Source: Gammaproteobacteria bacterium
Lineage (GTDB): Bacteria; Pseudomonadota; Gammaproteobacteria; Pseudomonadales; IMCC2047
DNA: 64,000 nt
Direction: 5' to 3'
NCBI GenBank assembly: GCA_021773395.1
Contig: JAJFKB010000005.1
Coordinates: 39,718 to 103,717, forward strand
In this document: one piece after another, positions 1-8,345 of the stretch
Numbering within the stretch: the stretch's first letter is position 1
How the letters are laid out: the number at the start of each line of letters is the position of its first letter
Made by a program: the position numbers and the translations under genes
Notes under the pieces: generated by a model
What the model was told of the DNA's origin: nothing
The model's input: the letters and a program-made list of their open reading frames with translations, nothing else
Database searches by the model: none

Positions 1-854
1 CTATCGCTTTTGGGTTCGCTACGCATAAAGCGATGCTGCTGGGTATTTGTCTCACGGCAACCAGTATTGCCATAACGGCGGATACATTGCGTGAAATGGG
101 GCAGCTGGGGTCGGTAACGGCAAAAGCTATAATCGGTGCGGCGGTGATCGATGATGTGCTCGCTTTAATGGCGTTGTCGGTTGGTAATCAGGTTATTGAA
201 GGGAATCTACTGCTGATGGATAGCCTGTTATTGCTGGGCAAAGGGCTGCTGTTTTTTGTCGGTGGTGCCTATATCGGTCAAAAATATGTGTGTCGGTTGA
301 TGATACTCATCGATAGTAGCAACCTGGCAAAAAAATACAGGGAGCTGGCGTTCATTTTTGCCATGATGATGGCCTTTTTGTTTGCTATTCTTGCTGAGCT
401 TTTTGGGCTGTCTGCAATTGTGGGGGCCTTTGTTGCAGGGGTTGCGCTGGAGGGCGTCAAACTCCAGCACAGTAAAGATTTTAAAGAGGGTGCAGAGTAT
501 GTGCGTATCCTGTTTGCGGCAATGTTTTTTGTGTCGCTGGGAGTGTTGGTGGATCTGTCTGCATTGGATCGACAGCTACTTGGATTTCTGTTCGTGATTA
601 CACTGGTTGCCCTACTCACTAAAGTAGTCGGCTGTGGCGTCCCCGCAAAATTGCTGGGCTACTCAAATAGAGATGCCCTGGTAATTGGATTGGGAATGGC
701 TCCACGGGGAGAGGTGGCGATGGTCATAGCACTGCTCGGTCTTAATCTTGGTTTGATAGAGCAACCGCTCTATGTCGTGTTAGTGCTAATGAGTGTACTT
801 ACCACATTGATGGTTCCTCCTGTATTAAGAATGTTATATCAGGGTGCAGAGTAA
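1..854 (+). CDS. Cation:proton antiporter (CPA2/KefB type), C-terminal part
   Basis: The gene enters from the left edge; the frame is open from base 3, so an internal ATG at 33 is not the real start. The visible 280 or so residues are almost entirely hydrophobic, with about eight membrane segments. They contain the CPA2 hallmarks TATSIAITADTLREMG, AAVIDDVLALMAL (the acidic pair used in ion exchange), a SAIVGAFVAGVALEG segment and a late GLGMAPRGEVAMV segment. Family knowledge: such inner-membrane proteins exchange Na+ or K+ for H+. No RCK/TrkA-N domain follows; the protein stops shortly after the last helix. A DUF432 gene follows 11 bp downstream. Family confident, ion specificity unknown. 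Confidence 0.85.
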   Translation, partial: IAFGFATHKAMLLGICLTATSIAITADTLREMGQLGSVTAKAIIGAAVIDDVLALMALSVGNQVIEGNLLLMDSLLLLGKGLLFFVGGAYIGQKYVCRLMILIDSSNLAKKYRELAFIFAMMMAFLFAILAELFGLSAIVGAFVAGVALEGVKLQHSKDFKEGAEYVRILFAAMFFVSLGVLVDLSALDRQLLGFLFVITLVALLTKVVGCGVPAKLLGYSNRDALVIGLGMAPRGEVAMVIALLGLNLGLIEQPLYVVLVLMSVLTTLMVPPVLRMLYQGAE

Positions 855-865
855 AGGTTTTGGGG

Positions 866-1645
866 ATGAAAAATAATGATAATAATGGGTATAAATCACT
901 CTGGTTGACTACCCATGAGATTCAAGACAAACCGTTTTATATTGCAATGGGTGACCTGGAACTGACCGTTAGCAGGCTAAGTAGAGAATGGCGGATTTCC
1001 TATAAATGGGTGAAACAAGGTAATGAGGGCCAGTTTTCAGGTCGGTTTATAGATCGCTACTGTGAGACTGAAGGTATTTCAGAAAGACTCGCACTGGAGT
1101 CAATGACGGCCTCAATCAGCCTGAAACCTAAACTTGCGGATCGTTCGGTAATAGTAAGACCTTACGCGCCACTGACGATTCCCGGTCAAAACATGATTCA
1201 GCTCTATATCAGTACACCGCTATGGCTGCATTTAGAATTTTCTGCATTTGCTGGCATTGAACTTCCTGTGCAGCAGCTTTCCGAAACCTGGATGGGGTCG
1301 CTCGCCGGTGACGGAGAGTTGTGCTACGGATCACATACTCATGCCAGATTGGAGAGAGCGCAATTGTTGCGTTTACCCTTTCGGGCGCTAACGCCTGCCA
1401 CAATCCGCAATAAAGGTACTGAAAACTTTACTCTGGAGAGACTGAGTATCCCGACAACCTATCTATCGCTTTATGAGGGGGAGGAGCAACTGGTGACAGA
1501 ATCTCTGACGTTTATTATGGAACCGGAAAATCACCTGGGTACCATGGAAATGGGGCCGGCAGAAAGTGTCGTACGTTTGGCGGAACCGCGCAAAAAAACA
1601 GATAAAGGCATTTTAGTGAACGCCTGGGAGAAACTTTTCGCATGA
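866..1645 (+). CDS. DUF432 family protein
   Basis: About 259 residues, soluble, without a signal peptide or membrane segment. The ATG at 866 is chosen over an in-frame TTG at 860. It looks like a DUF432 protein, a family of unknown function that I recall being found beside mechanosensitive channels; an MscS gene indeed follows 39 bp later. The central part (TPLWLHLEFSAFAGIELPVQ) and a late stretch with LVTESLTFIMEPENHLG read as beta-rich. No catalytic motif is visible. A regulatory or accessory role for the MscS channel is inference from adjacency only. Confidence 0.6.
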   Translation: MKNNDNNGYKSLWLTTHEIQDKPFYIAMGDLELTVSRLSREWRISYKWVKQGNEGQFSGRFIDRYCETEGISERLALESMTASISLKPKLADRSVIVRPYAPLTIPGQNMIQLYISTPLWLHLEFSAFAGIELPVQQLSETWMGSLAGDGELCYGSHTHARLERAQLLRLPFRALTPATIRNKGTENFTLERLSIPTTYLSLYEGEEQLVTESLTFIMEPENHLGTMEMGPAESVVRLAEPRKKTDKGILVNAWEKLFA

Positions 1646-1684
1646 CAGGTATTAACCCAAAAGCAAAGCACAGGATATCAGCAA

Positions 1685-2575
1685 ATGAGTGAATTGGCGG
1701 CAGAAGTAGCGGTCGGTGGAGCGATAACCTGGATTGCCGCCATCAAGGCTTTAGCGATTGTTCTGGCAGGATTGATTATAGGCAGGCTGGTTACACGTAT
1801 ATTCAAGCGGGTCGCAGCTATACGGCTGGGCATTCACCTGCTATCAATCTATAGCCGCTTGATTTTTTATTCGATATTTACGCTTTTTGCGGTGAGTGCC
1901 ATTCACCAGCTCGGCTTTGAAATCTCTGTGCTGTTAGGGGCTGCAGGTATTTTGACTGTAGCGCTTGGCTTTGCCTCACAAACATCGGCCTCCAATCTGA
2001 TCAGCGGATTATTTTTGTTGGGTGAGAAACCATTTCAGGTCGGTGATGTGTTGCGAGTGGAAGGAGATACCGGAGAAGTGATTAGCATTGATCTGCTTTC
2101 CGTGAAACTGCGTACTTTTGATAACCTATATGTGAGGATTCCCAACGAACTGTTGATCAAGAGTAAATTTGTGAATTTGACTAAATTTCCGATCAGGCGA
2201 ATGGATCTGGTTGTGGGGGTTGCGTACCGAGAAAACCTGGACGAAGTGATTAAACTTTTGCTGGAGTTGGTTCATAACGATCCGCGCTGCCTGGAAGAGC
2301 CTCAGTCCTTTTGTTTAGTGACTGGATTCAACAGTTCTTCGGTTGATATTCAGTTATCGGTTTGGGCTCGTCGTGAAATAGTCAGGGATTTAAAAAGTGA
2401 GTTGATGATGCGAATAAAAGCCGCATTTGACCAGCAGGGTATTGAGATTCCGTTTCCCCACGTGTCGCTTTATAGCGGCTCAAAAACTGAGCCGATTCCT
2501 GTGCGACTGATGGTGGATGAACCTTTGGATAGGGGGTCGAACGCAGAAATCGAATCTGACTTGCGAGACCGTTAA
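1685..2575 (+). CDS. Small-conductance mechanosensitive channel, MscS family
   Basis: 296 residues, the usual length of an MscS monomer. There are three N-terminal membrane segments. The third, pore-lining helix has the typical Gly/Ala-rich pattern (LLGAAGILTVALGFASQTSASNL), followed by the beta-domain signature FQVGDVLRVEGDTGEVISIDLL and IPNELLIKS. The C-terminal alpha-beta vestibule domain is complete. Family role: a homoheptameric inner-membrane pore that opens on hypo-osmotic shock and releases solutes. It lies between the DUF432 gene and a second MscS-related gene, in a run of ion and osmotic genes transcribed the same way. Confidence 0.9.
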   Translation: MSELAAEVAVGGAITWIAAIKALAIVLAGLIIGRLVTRIFKRVAAIRLGIHLLSIYSRLIFYSIFTLFAVSAIHQLGFEISVLLGAAGILTVALGFASQTSASNLISGLFLLGEKPFQVGDVLRVEGDTGEVISIDLLSVKLRTFDNLYVRIPNELLIKSKFVNLTKFPIRRMDLVVGVAYRENLDEVIKLLLELVHNDPRCLEEPQSFCLVTGFNSSSVDIQLSVWARREIVRDLKSELMMRIKAAFDQQGIEIPFPHVSLYSGSKTEPIPVRLMVDEPLDRGSNAEIESDLRDR

Positions 2576-2839
2576 ACAGCCCAATGCAATGCTGCTAGCC
2601 ACCAAAAACCGGTGGAAAGGAACATCAAATTATTGCTATACAGTTTCAGATTATTACGGTTAAACTATCTGTAAAATGCTGGCTTGCAAAATGGCGGGCT
2701 CGCGAAATGCCTGGTCTGCGGATTTGTTCGCGTGCCTGGGAACAGGTAAGCTGAAAAAAAACTTGGAGGAATCTGTTCTGGATTCCTGTCGACCCGTTAA
2801 GTGCTGGCTTATATCAGGTTGAAAAATTGGAGTGGTGGG

Positions 2840-3679
2840 ATGCCATATTTAACTGATTTATCACATCAGGTGAAGGTTGCCCTTAGCGATACCCTGAATA
2901 GGCTGATTAGCCAGCTGCCAGATATTTTAGGTGCACTGATTTTGCTTTTGGTGGGCTGGTTGCTGGCAAGACTGGTGCGCACTGCCACCATTAAAGGACT
3001 TAAATTGCTCAATGGATTGCTCGAGCGGGTGCTGAGTGGCCGTTCTCGGGCAGTGGTTCGATTTTCCAGTGGTATTAACCGGCTGTTGGGCACCGTTTTA
3101 TTCTGGATTACGCTCTTTATTTTCTCTACCTTTGCTCTGCGCATTGCCGGGCTGGAAGGAGTCGCTGCCTGGCTGGAAGGGATAGTCGATTATTTACCCT
3201 CAATCTTGACCGGTGGCTTAATTATTCTGGCTGGGTATATTTTGAGTTCTCTGGTAAAGGAGGTCACGCTTGCCACGGCCTATTCTGCAGAGATGGCGGA
3301 GGCAGAGTTAATCAGTCGTTTAGCGCAAGCGATTACCTTTATCACGGCATTGATAATTGGGATGGGGCAGGCCGGTGTTGATACCAGCTTTATTACGATT
3401 ATGTTAGGGGTATCAACAGCGACTCTGTTGGCAGGGTTTGCACTTGCATTTGGTTTTGGCGCCAAGACGCTAGTGAGTAATCTTGTTGCAGCACATTATC
3501 TGAAAGATTTGGTGGAACCGGGACAAAGAGTACGTATCGGCGATTGTGAGGGGCGCGTGCTCGATTTATCTGCAACCGTTGTAATCCTCGAAACCGAAGA
3601 GGGAAGAACATCCATTCCGGCGAAATTGTTCCATGAGCAGGCAATGTCTGTGATATTGATGGATAGCAAAAATGAGTGA
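2840..3679 (+). CDS. MscS-like membrane protein with conserved TM-helix repeats
   Basis: About 279 residues starting at the ATG 2840, preceded by GGAGTGGTGGG; a longer in-frame start at 2801 has no better ribosome site. It has four or five hydrophobic segments with repeated amphipathic stretches of the type LPDILGALILLLVGWLLARLV and LPSILTGGLIILAGYIL, as in the TM-helix repeat proteins related to MscS. A late segment LLAGFALAFGFGAKTLVSNLVAAHYL resembles the MscS pore helix, and a short beta domain follows (EPGQRVRIGDCEGRVLDLSA). The typical C-terminal vestibule domain is missing. Its end overlaps the next gene by 8 bp, which suggests translational coupling. Confidence 0.75.
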   Translation: MPYLTDLSHQVKVALSDTLNRLISQLPDILGALILLLVGWLLARLVRTATIKGLKLLNGLLERVLSGRSRAVVRFSSGINRLLGTVLFWITLFIFSTFALRIAGLEGVAAWLEGIVDYLPSILTGGLIILAGYILSSLVKEVTLATAYSAEMAEAELISRLAQAITFITALIIGMGQAGVDTSFITIMLGVSTATLLAGFALAFGFGAKTLVSNLVAAHYLKDLVEPGQRVRIGDCEGRVLDLSATVVILETEEGRTSIPAKLFHEQAMSVILMDSKNE

Positions 3680-4547
3680 TTTGGATCTCATTAGCCTGAC
3701 CTTTCTTAAGCGCCAGCCTAAGGCTGCGGCAGAGTTGCTTCGCGATTTTTCGCCGCAGCAGTGTGCCGATTATTTAATTGAGGTACCTGTCGAGCATCTG
3801 ACACCGGTGATTCATCAAATGGCTAGTTGGCCAGCCGCACGAGTGGTATCACTACTGCCTGAACCTTTGATTGCAGAGATTCTACGCGCACTGCCATATG
3901 CTGATTCCGAAACGCTGTTGCGCTTGATGACGCAGGAGTTACGTGACGCGGTACTTAAGGAGTTACCATCATCGTTGGCGAAAAGTATTAGCCGCAAACT
4001 GGTGTATCCCCTCAGCACAGTAGGTGCATGGATGGATGCTAATGTACCCTTTTTCACGCCAGATAATTCTGTGGATGATTGTCTTGAATTGGTCAAGAGC
4101 CAGCAAAGTCGGCTTGCCAGTGTCTTGGTCGTGGTGGATTACGCGCGTCATTTGGTGGGGCTGGTTGAGGTAGAAAAACTGCTTACAAGCGATGGCCAGC
4201 TATTGCTATCCGAATTGATCGACACAAAGGTTGAACCCTTAACGACAAGGGCGACCTTGTGGGAGGTGAAGGAAAACGATGGTTGGATCAGTTTTCCAAC
4301 CTTGCCCGTTGTTGGACGCAATAATATCCTGTTGGGTGTGCTCTCGCACAGCGCGATGCAAAAAGGGTTGGCAAAACCTCAGGGCTCGTCGCATCAGAAT
4401 TTGAAGTTCTCTATGGTTGCGCATATGGGAAGATCTTTTCTAGTCGTTTTGGTGGGGTTGTTGGAAGTTATATCAGGGGTTTCCGGCTATGATCTGGGCA
4501 AGCGCACAACCTTGGCGCCCGAACAGAAGGGTTTTGGCAATGACTAG
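3672..4547 (+). CDS. MgtE-like protein lacking most of the transport domain
   Basis: 291 residues. The layout follows the cytosolic half of MgtE: a helical N domain (about 10-115) and a CBS-pair-like region (about 120-235, with DNSVDDCLELVKSQQ and SVLVVVDYARHLVGLVEVEKLL). It then ends after only one clear membrane segment (RSFLVVLVGLLEVISGVSGY), where MgtE normally has five. The start overlaps the previous gene by 8 bp and the end overlaps a full-length MgtE gene by 8 bp. A regulatory partner subunit of the adjacent MgtE is plausible; decay of a duplicated mgtE is the alternative. Confidence 0.65.
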   Translation: MSDLDLISLTFLKRQPKAAAELLRDFSPQQCADYLIEVPVEHLTPVIHQMASWPAARVVSLLPEPLIAEILRALPYADSETLLRLMTQELRDAVLKELPSSLAKSISRKLVYPLSTVGAWMDANVPFFTPDNSVDDCLELVKSQQSRLASVLVVVDYARHLVGLVEVEKLLTSDGQLLLSELIDTKVEPLTTRATLWEVKENDGWISFPTLPVVGRNNILLGVLSHSAMQKGLAKPQGSSHQNLKFSMVAHMGRSFLVVLVGLLEVISGVSGYDLGKRTTLAPEQKGFGND

Positions 4548-5847
4548 TACTTCGGTGGATATCAGTCAGGAGTTGAGCCGGCGATTTCTACAGGATTTTC
4601 CTGTGGATGCGGCGTTACAGTTGGAGAGGATGTCCATCGAGAAAATCATCGCCCCACTGAGCGAGCAGCCCGCAGAAGTCCTGGCGTCGGTTTGGAGTTG
4701 TCTGGTGCCTCGTTTTGCTGCCGCGCTCACGTTGTCGTTACCGGTGGTGTTGGCCGATGAGCTGCTTACTCAAATAGCGCCAAATACTGCGGTGAGAATA
4801 CTATCGCAAATGACGGAATTGCAGAGCAAGCAAATCCTGGATCGACTTGATAGCGCCATCCAAAATGATTTGTCGCGCCTGATGTCCTATCCGGAAGGGA
4901 GTGCAGGACGTTTAATGGATACCCGGGTCGCCACTTATCGTAGCTCCATGTGCGCACAAGAGGTGCTTGACTCGTTACGTGGCACTACTATGAAAACGGC
5001 CCGTTCGCTCTATACAGTTGATGATGAGGGGCATGCGGCAGGCCGGGTATTATTGCAGGATGTAGCTCTGGCAGAGGCTCAGCAAACGTTACAGATGCTG
5101 GCGCGACCAATAAGAGCGACAGTGCAGGCCGTTGCCACTCAAGAGGAGGTGGCCGAGCTGTTTGCCAAACATGCTTTATTGGATCTTCCGGTAGTGGACA
5201 TCAATGGTGTGATCCTTGGTGTAATTGTGCATGCCAGTCTGCTGCAGACAGTTCAGGAAGATACTTCAGCAGACATACAGGCCATGGTTGGTGCAAGTAG
5301 AGAGGAACGGGCGCTATCCAGTCCTTTATTTGCCGTTAAAAAGAGGATGCCCTGGTTGCAGGTAAACCTGTTGACCGCCTTTATGGCGGCAGCAGTGGTT
5401 GGCCTTTTTGAGGAAACTATCGCTCAGGTAACAGCGTTAGCTATTTTGCTGCCCGTAGTTGCGGGGCAGTCTGGAAATGCAGGCGCACAGGCCCTGGCTG
5501 TGACTATGAGGGGGCTGGCGTTGAGAGAAATATCTATACGGCATTGGGTTATTGTGATGTTTAAGGAGGTTCGTGTCGGTCTGCTCAATGGCTTATGCGT
5601 TGCACTAACCTGTGGTTTAGGTGTCTACATCTGGAGTGGATCGCTCGGCTTGGTAGTGGTCATTGGTTTGTCGATGGTAATTGGCATGACGGCTGCAGGC
5701 TTTGCAGGTGCTCTGGTGCCGATCACGCTGGTGCGTTTGGGACAGGATCCTGCCCAGTCATCTTCGATTGTTTTGACTACTGTCACTGACGTAGCTGGTT
5801 TCTTTTCTTTTCTCGGTATTGCCACTTTGCTGATGAGTTATCTGTGA
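4540..5847 (+). CDS. mgtE: Magnesium transporter MgtE
   Basis: 435 residues from the ATG at 4540, which overlaps the preceding stop. The order is MgtE N domain (about 15-120), CBS pair (about 125-245), a connecting helix, then five membrane helices. The last part has the family signatures LPVVAGQSGNAGAQALAV and TDVAGFFSFLGIATLL. Family role: a dimeric Mg2+ channel in the inner membrane, gated by Mg2+ binding to the N and CBS domains. The tandem arrangement with a half-length homologue sharing both cytosolic domains is unusual. The next gene starts within its stop codon region. Confidence 0.92.
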   Translation: MTSTSVDISQELSRRFLQDFPVDAALQLERMSIEKIIAPLSEQPAEVLASVWSCLVPRFAAALTLSLPVVLADELLTQIAPNTAVRILSQMTELQSKQILDRLDSAIQNDLSRLMSYPEGSAGRLMDTRVATYRSSMCAQEVLDSLRGTTMKTARSLYTVDDEGHAAGRVLLQDVALAEAQQTLQMLARPIRATVQAVATQEEVAELFAKHALLDLPVVDINGVILGVIVHASLLQTVQEDTSADIQAMVGASREERALSSPLFAVKKRMPWLQVNLLTAFMAAAVVGLFEETIAQVTALAILLPVVAGQSGNAGAQALAVTMRGLALREISIRHWVIVMFKEVRVGLLNGLCVALTCGLGVYIWSGSLGLVVVIGLSMVIGMTAAGFAGALVPITLVRLGQDPAQSSSIVLTTVTDVAGFFSFLGIATLLMSYL

Positions 5848-6299
5848 ATATGGTGCCCGCGAAATTTAAATCGAAATCAATCATCGGCTGGCGAGAGTGG
5901 TGCGTTTTTCCAGAATTAGGTTTACCGGAGGTGTTAGCGAAAATTGATACAGGTGCCAAAACATCCTCGTTACACGCTTTTAAAATAGCTGTTTTTGTAC
6001 GTGATGGTCAGGATTGGGCACGCTTTAAAGTACACCCGGTACAGCGACATCGCTATCCGGAAATTAGTTGTGAGGCACCGATCATTGATGAACGTGCGGT
6101 AACCAGCTCCAACGGAAAGGCCGAGAGTCGTTTAGTGGTACTGACCACTATGACGCTGGGTTTATCTTCTTTTAAAACAGAATTAACACTGACAAATCGG
6201 GATGATATGGGCTTTCGTCTTTTAATAGGCAGGCAATCTTTGAATAAACGCTTTGTAGTTGATCCCTCTCTGTCCTTTACTCTGGGCGACAGGGATTAG
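5844..6299 (+). CDS. ATP-dependent zinc protease family protein (RimK-linked)
   Basis: About 151 residues. Translation may begin at GTG 5844, overlapping the mgtE stop, or at ATG 5850. It has the signature IGWREWCVFPELGLPEVLAKIDTG with an aspartic-protease-like DTGAKTSSLHA motif, and ends with DMGFRLLIGRQSL and a VDPS segment. These define the family often annotated as putative ATP-dependent zinc protease (PF05618), which is commonly encoded beside rimK. True proteolytic activity is not proven for the family from what I know. It sits 38 bp before rimK, so a role in the RimK modification pathway is likely. Confidence 0.8.
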   Translation: MNMVPAKFKSKSIIGWREWCVFPELGLPEVLAKIDTGAKTSSLHAFKIAVFVRDGQDWARFKVHPVQRHRYPEISCEAPIIDERAVTSSNGKAESRLVVLTTMTLGLSSFKTELTLTNRDDMGFRLLIGRQSLNKRFVVDPSLSFTLGDRD

Positions 6300-6337
6300 C
6301 AAATTGATCCGCGTAAGCGGAAACTTGGGATAATTTT

Positions 6338-7249
6338 ATGAAAATCGCAATACTGTCACGAAAAAAATCACTTTACTCAACCCGCCGACTGGTGGAAGCC
6401 GCTGAAGCGAGGGGACACACTGTCAGAGTCCTGGATCACCTGCATTGTTTTATGGACATCACTTCTGACAAGCCCAGCATTCACTTTAAAGATGAAGAGT
6501 TTGATCGCACAGATTTTGATGCGGTAATTCCGCGTATCGGTGCATCGGTCACTTTTTATGGAACGGCTGTGGTGCGTCAGTTTGAAATGATGAACGTCTA
6601 TTCAGTGAACGAATCGGTGGCAATCAGCCGTGCCAGAGATAAGTTAAGGTCGTTACAACTGTTATCGCGCAAAAAAGTGGGTATACCAGCCACGGCTTTT
6701 GCCCACTCACCGGATGATATAAATGGTTTAATTCGCGAAGTTGGTGGCGCTCCATGCGTGATTAAGTTGCTTGAAGGAACCCAGGGAATTGGTGTGGTAC
6801 TCGCGGAAACGAAGAAGGCCGCAGAAAGTGTGATTCAGGCCTTTATGGGCCTCAAATCCAATATATTGGTCCAGGAGTTTATCAAAGAGTCCAAAGGTTC
6901 TGACCTGCGTTGCTTTGTGGTGGGTGGAAAAGTGATCGCGGCAATGCAGCGTACCGCACCGGAGGGCGAATTCCGCTCCAATATTCACCGGGGAGGCACT
7001 GCAAAATTGGTCAAGTTGTCGGCAGCCGAAAGGCGCACAGCCGTGAACGCAGCAAAAGTAATGGGGCTCAATGTCTGCGGTGTCGACCTGCTTCGTTCTG
7101 CGCGTGGGCCTCTGGTAATGGAGGTTAATTCCTCTCCGGGTCTGGAGGGTATTGAAGGAGCCACTAAAAAAGATATTGCCGGGTTGATTATTGAATTTAT
7201 TGAGAATAATGCCAGCCCCAATAAAACCAAAACCAGAGGTAAGGGATAG
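6338..7249 (+). CDS. rimK: Ribosomal protein S6 glutamate ligase RimK
   Basis: 303 residues, matching the length of RimK. The N-terminal domain starts [21 protein letters not shown]. The ATP-grasp fold follows, with [18 protein letters not shown] as the nucleotide-binding loop, [20 protein letters not shown], and the metal-binding end [20 protein letters not shown]. Family role: ATP-dependent addition of glutamate residues to the C-terminus of ribosomal protein S6, and also poly-glutamate synthesis. It is flanked by a zinc-protease-like gene and a desuccinylase-like gene, the usual RimK neighbourhood. Confidence 0.93.
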   Translation: MKIAILSRKKSLYSTRRLVEAAEARGHTVRVLDHLHCFMDITSDKPSIHFKDEEFDRTDFDAVIPRIGASVTFYGTAVVRQFEMMNVYSVNESVAISRARDKLRSLQLLSRKKVGIPATAFAHSPDDINGLIREVGGAPCVIKLLEGTQGIGVVLAETKKAAESVIQAFMGLKSNILVQEFIKESKGSDLRCFVVGGKVIAAMQRTAPEGEFRSNIHRGGTAKLVKLSAAERRTAVNAAKVMGLNVCGVDLLRSARGPLVMEVNSSPGLEGIEGATKKDIAGLIIEFIENNASPNKTKTRGKG

Positions 7250-7250
7250 T

Positions 7251-8297
7251 ATGGCACGCGCGCCCTTCAGTATCTGCGGAGAAACTATTCAACCAGGGCA
7301 GCGGGCAACTTTGGCGCTGGGGTTGCCCTCCCAGTCATCCTATACGCCACTATCGATGCCGGTACATGTCATTCACGGCAAGCGAGCAGGACCAGTGGTC
7401 TTCATTTCGGCGGCCATTCATGGTGATGAGATAAATGGGATTGAGATTATTCGACGAATTCGTCATACCAAGGCGGTTGAAAAGCTACGAGGAACCCTGA
7501 TTTGTGTGCCAATTGTCAATGTTTACGGGTTTTTTAATCATACCCGTTATCTGCCCGATCGAAGAGACCTGAATCGATCTTTTCCCGGCAGTAAACATGG
7601 GTCATTGGCATCCCGGGTTGCGCGTATCTTTGCCGAGGAAGTGGTGGATAAGTCAACCCATGGTATAGACCTTCATACGGGCTCGAATCATCGCTCGAAT
7701 TTACCTCATATCCGTGCCAACCTGGATAGCGAAGCGTGCGCACTTCTGGCCAGATCCTTTGGTGCGCCAGTCATTATCAACGCGAATCTCCGGGATGGAT
7801 CTCTGCGTCAGTATGCAATGGATAAAGGTTTGTTGATGCTGTTGTACGAAGCAGGAGAGGGGTTAAGGTTTGATAATCTGTCTATTAGGGCAGGTGTTCG
7901 TGGTGTTTTGAATGTACTGCGTACTTTGGGAATGTTACCCAAGCGTAAAGTCGTGAAGGAGGAAAGGGTCATTGAGGCTCGTTCTTCCCAGTGGGTGAGG
8001 GCATCTCAGGCAGGCTTGTTGAGAATCGAGGCGCCCCTGGGAGCACGGGTGATGTCCGGGCAAGTCATTGGGCGTATTGCAGATAGTATCGGCGAGAATG
8101 AAGCCGACGTAATTTCACCGGTGACCGGCATTATCATTGGGCGGAATAATCTGCCGGTGGTGAATGAAGGTGATGCGCTGTTTCATATTGCTACATTTGA
8201 TAACTCTGTCACGGCGGTTAAGGCGATCGAAAGCTTTCAGGGTACCCATATTGAGGGGCTTGATCAGGGCGATTATCCGGATCCAGCCGTGATATAA
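7251..8297 (+). CDS. Succinylglutamate desuccinylase/aspartoacylase family protein
   Basis: 348 residues from the ATG at 7251, just after the rimK stop. The zinc carboxypeptidase-like fold is shown by FISAAIHGDEINGIEIIRRI (His and Glu zinc ligands), NRSFPG and GIDLHTGSNHRSNLPHIRA (third zinc ligand His). A C-terminal beta-barrel domain has the segment DVISPVTGIIIGRNNLPVVNEGD. The family removes acyl or acetyl groups from amino acids. The adjacency to rimK suggests action on RimK-derived or glutamylated products rather than arginine catabolism, because no other ast gene is present. Substrate is not determinable from sequence. Confidence 0.85.
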   Translation: MARAPFSICGETIQPGQRATLALGLPSQSSYTPLSMPVHVIHGKRAGPVVFISAAIHGDEINGIEIIRRIRHTKAVEKLRGTLICVPIVNVYGFFNHTRYLPDRRDLNRSFPGSKHGSLASRVARIFAEEVVDKSTHGIDLHTGSNHRSNLPHIRANLDSEACALLARSFGAPVIINANLRDGSLRQYAMDKGLLMLLYEAGEGLRFDNLSIRAGVRGVLNVLRTLGMLPKRKVVKEERVIEARSSQWVRASQAGLLRIEAPLGARVMSGQVIGRIADSIGENEADVISPVTGIIIGRNNLPVVNEGDALFHIATFDNSVTAVKAIESFQGTHIEGLDQGDYPDPAVI

Positions 8298-8345
8298 TTC
8301 TTCTGCTACAGCATTGCCGGTAAACCCGTTTTAGGGAAGAGTGTA

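Noticed and set aside
2576-2839. Terminator at CCACC-GGTGG (2599-2615)
   Set aside because: Only a 5-bp stem and no T-run; too weak to list.
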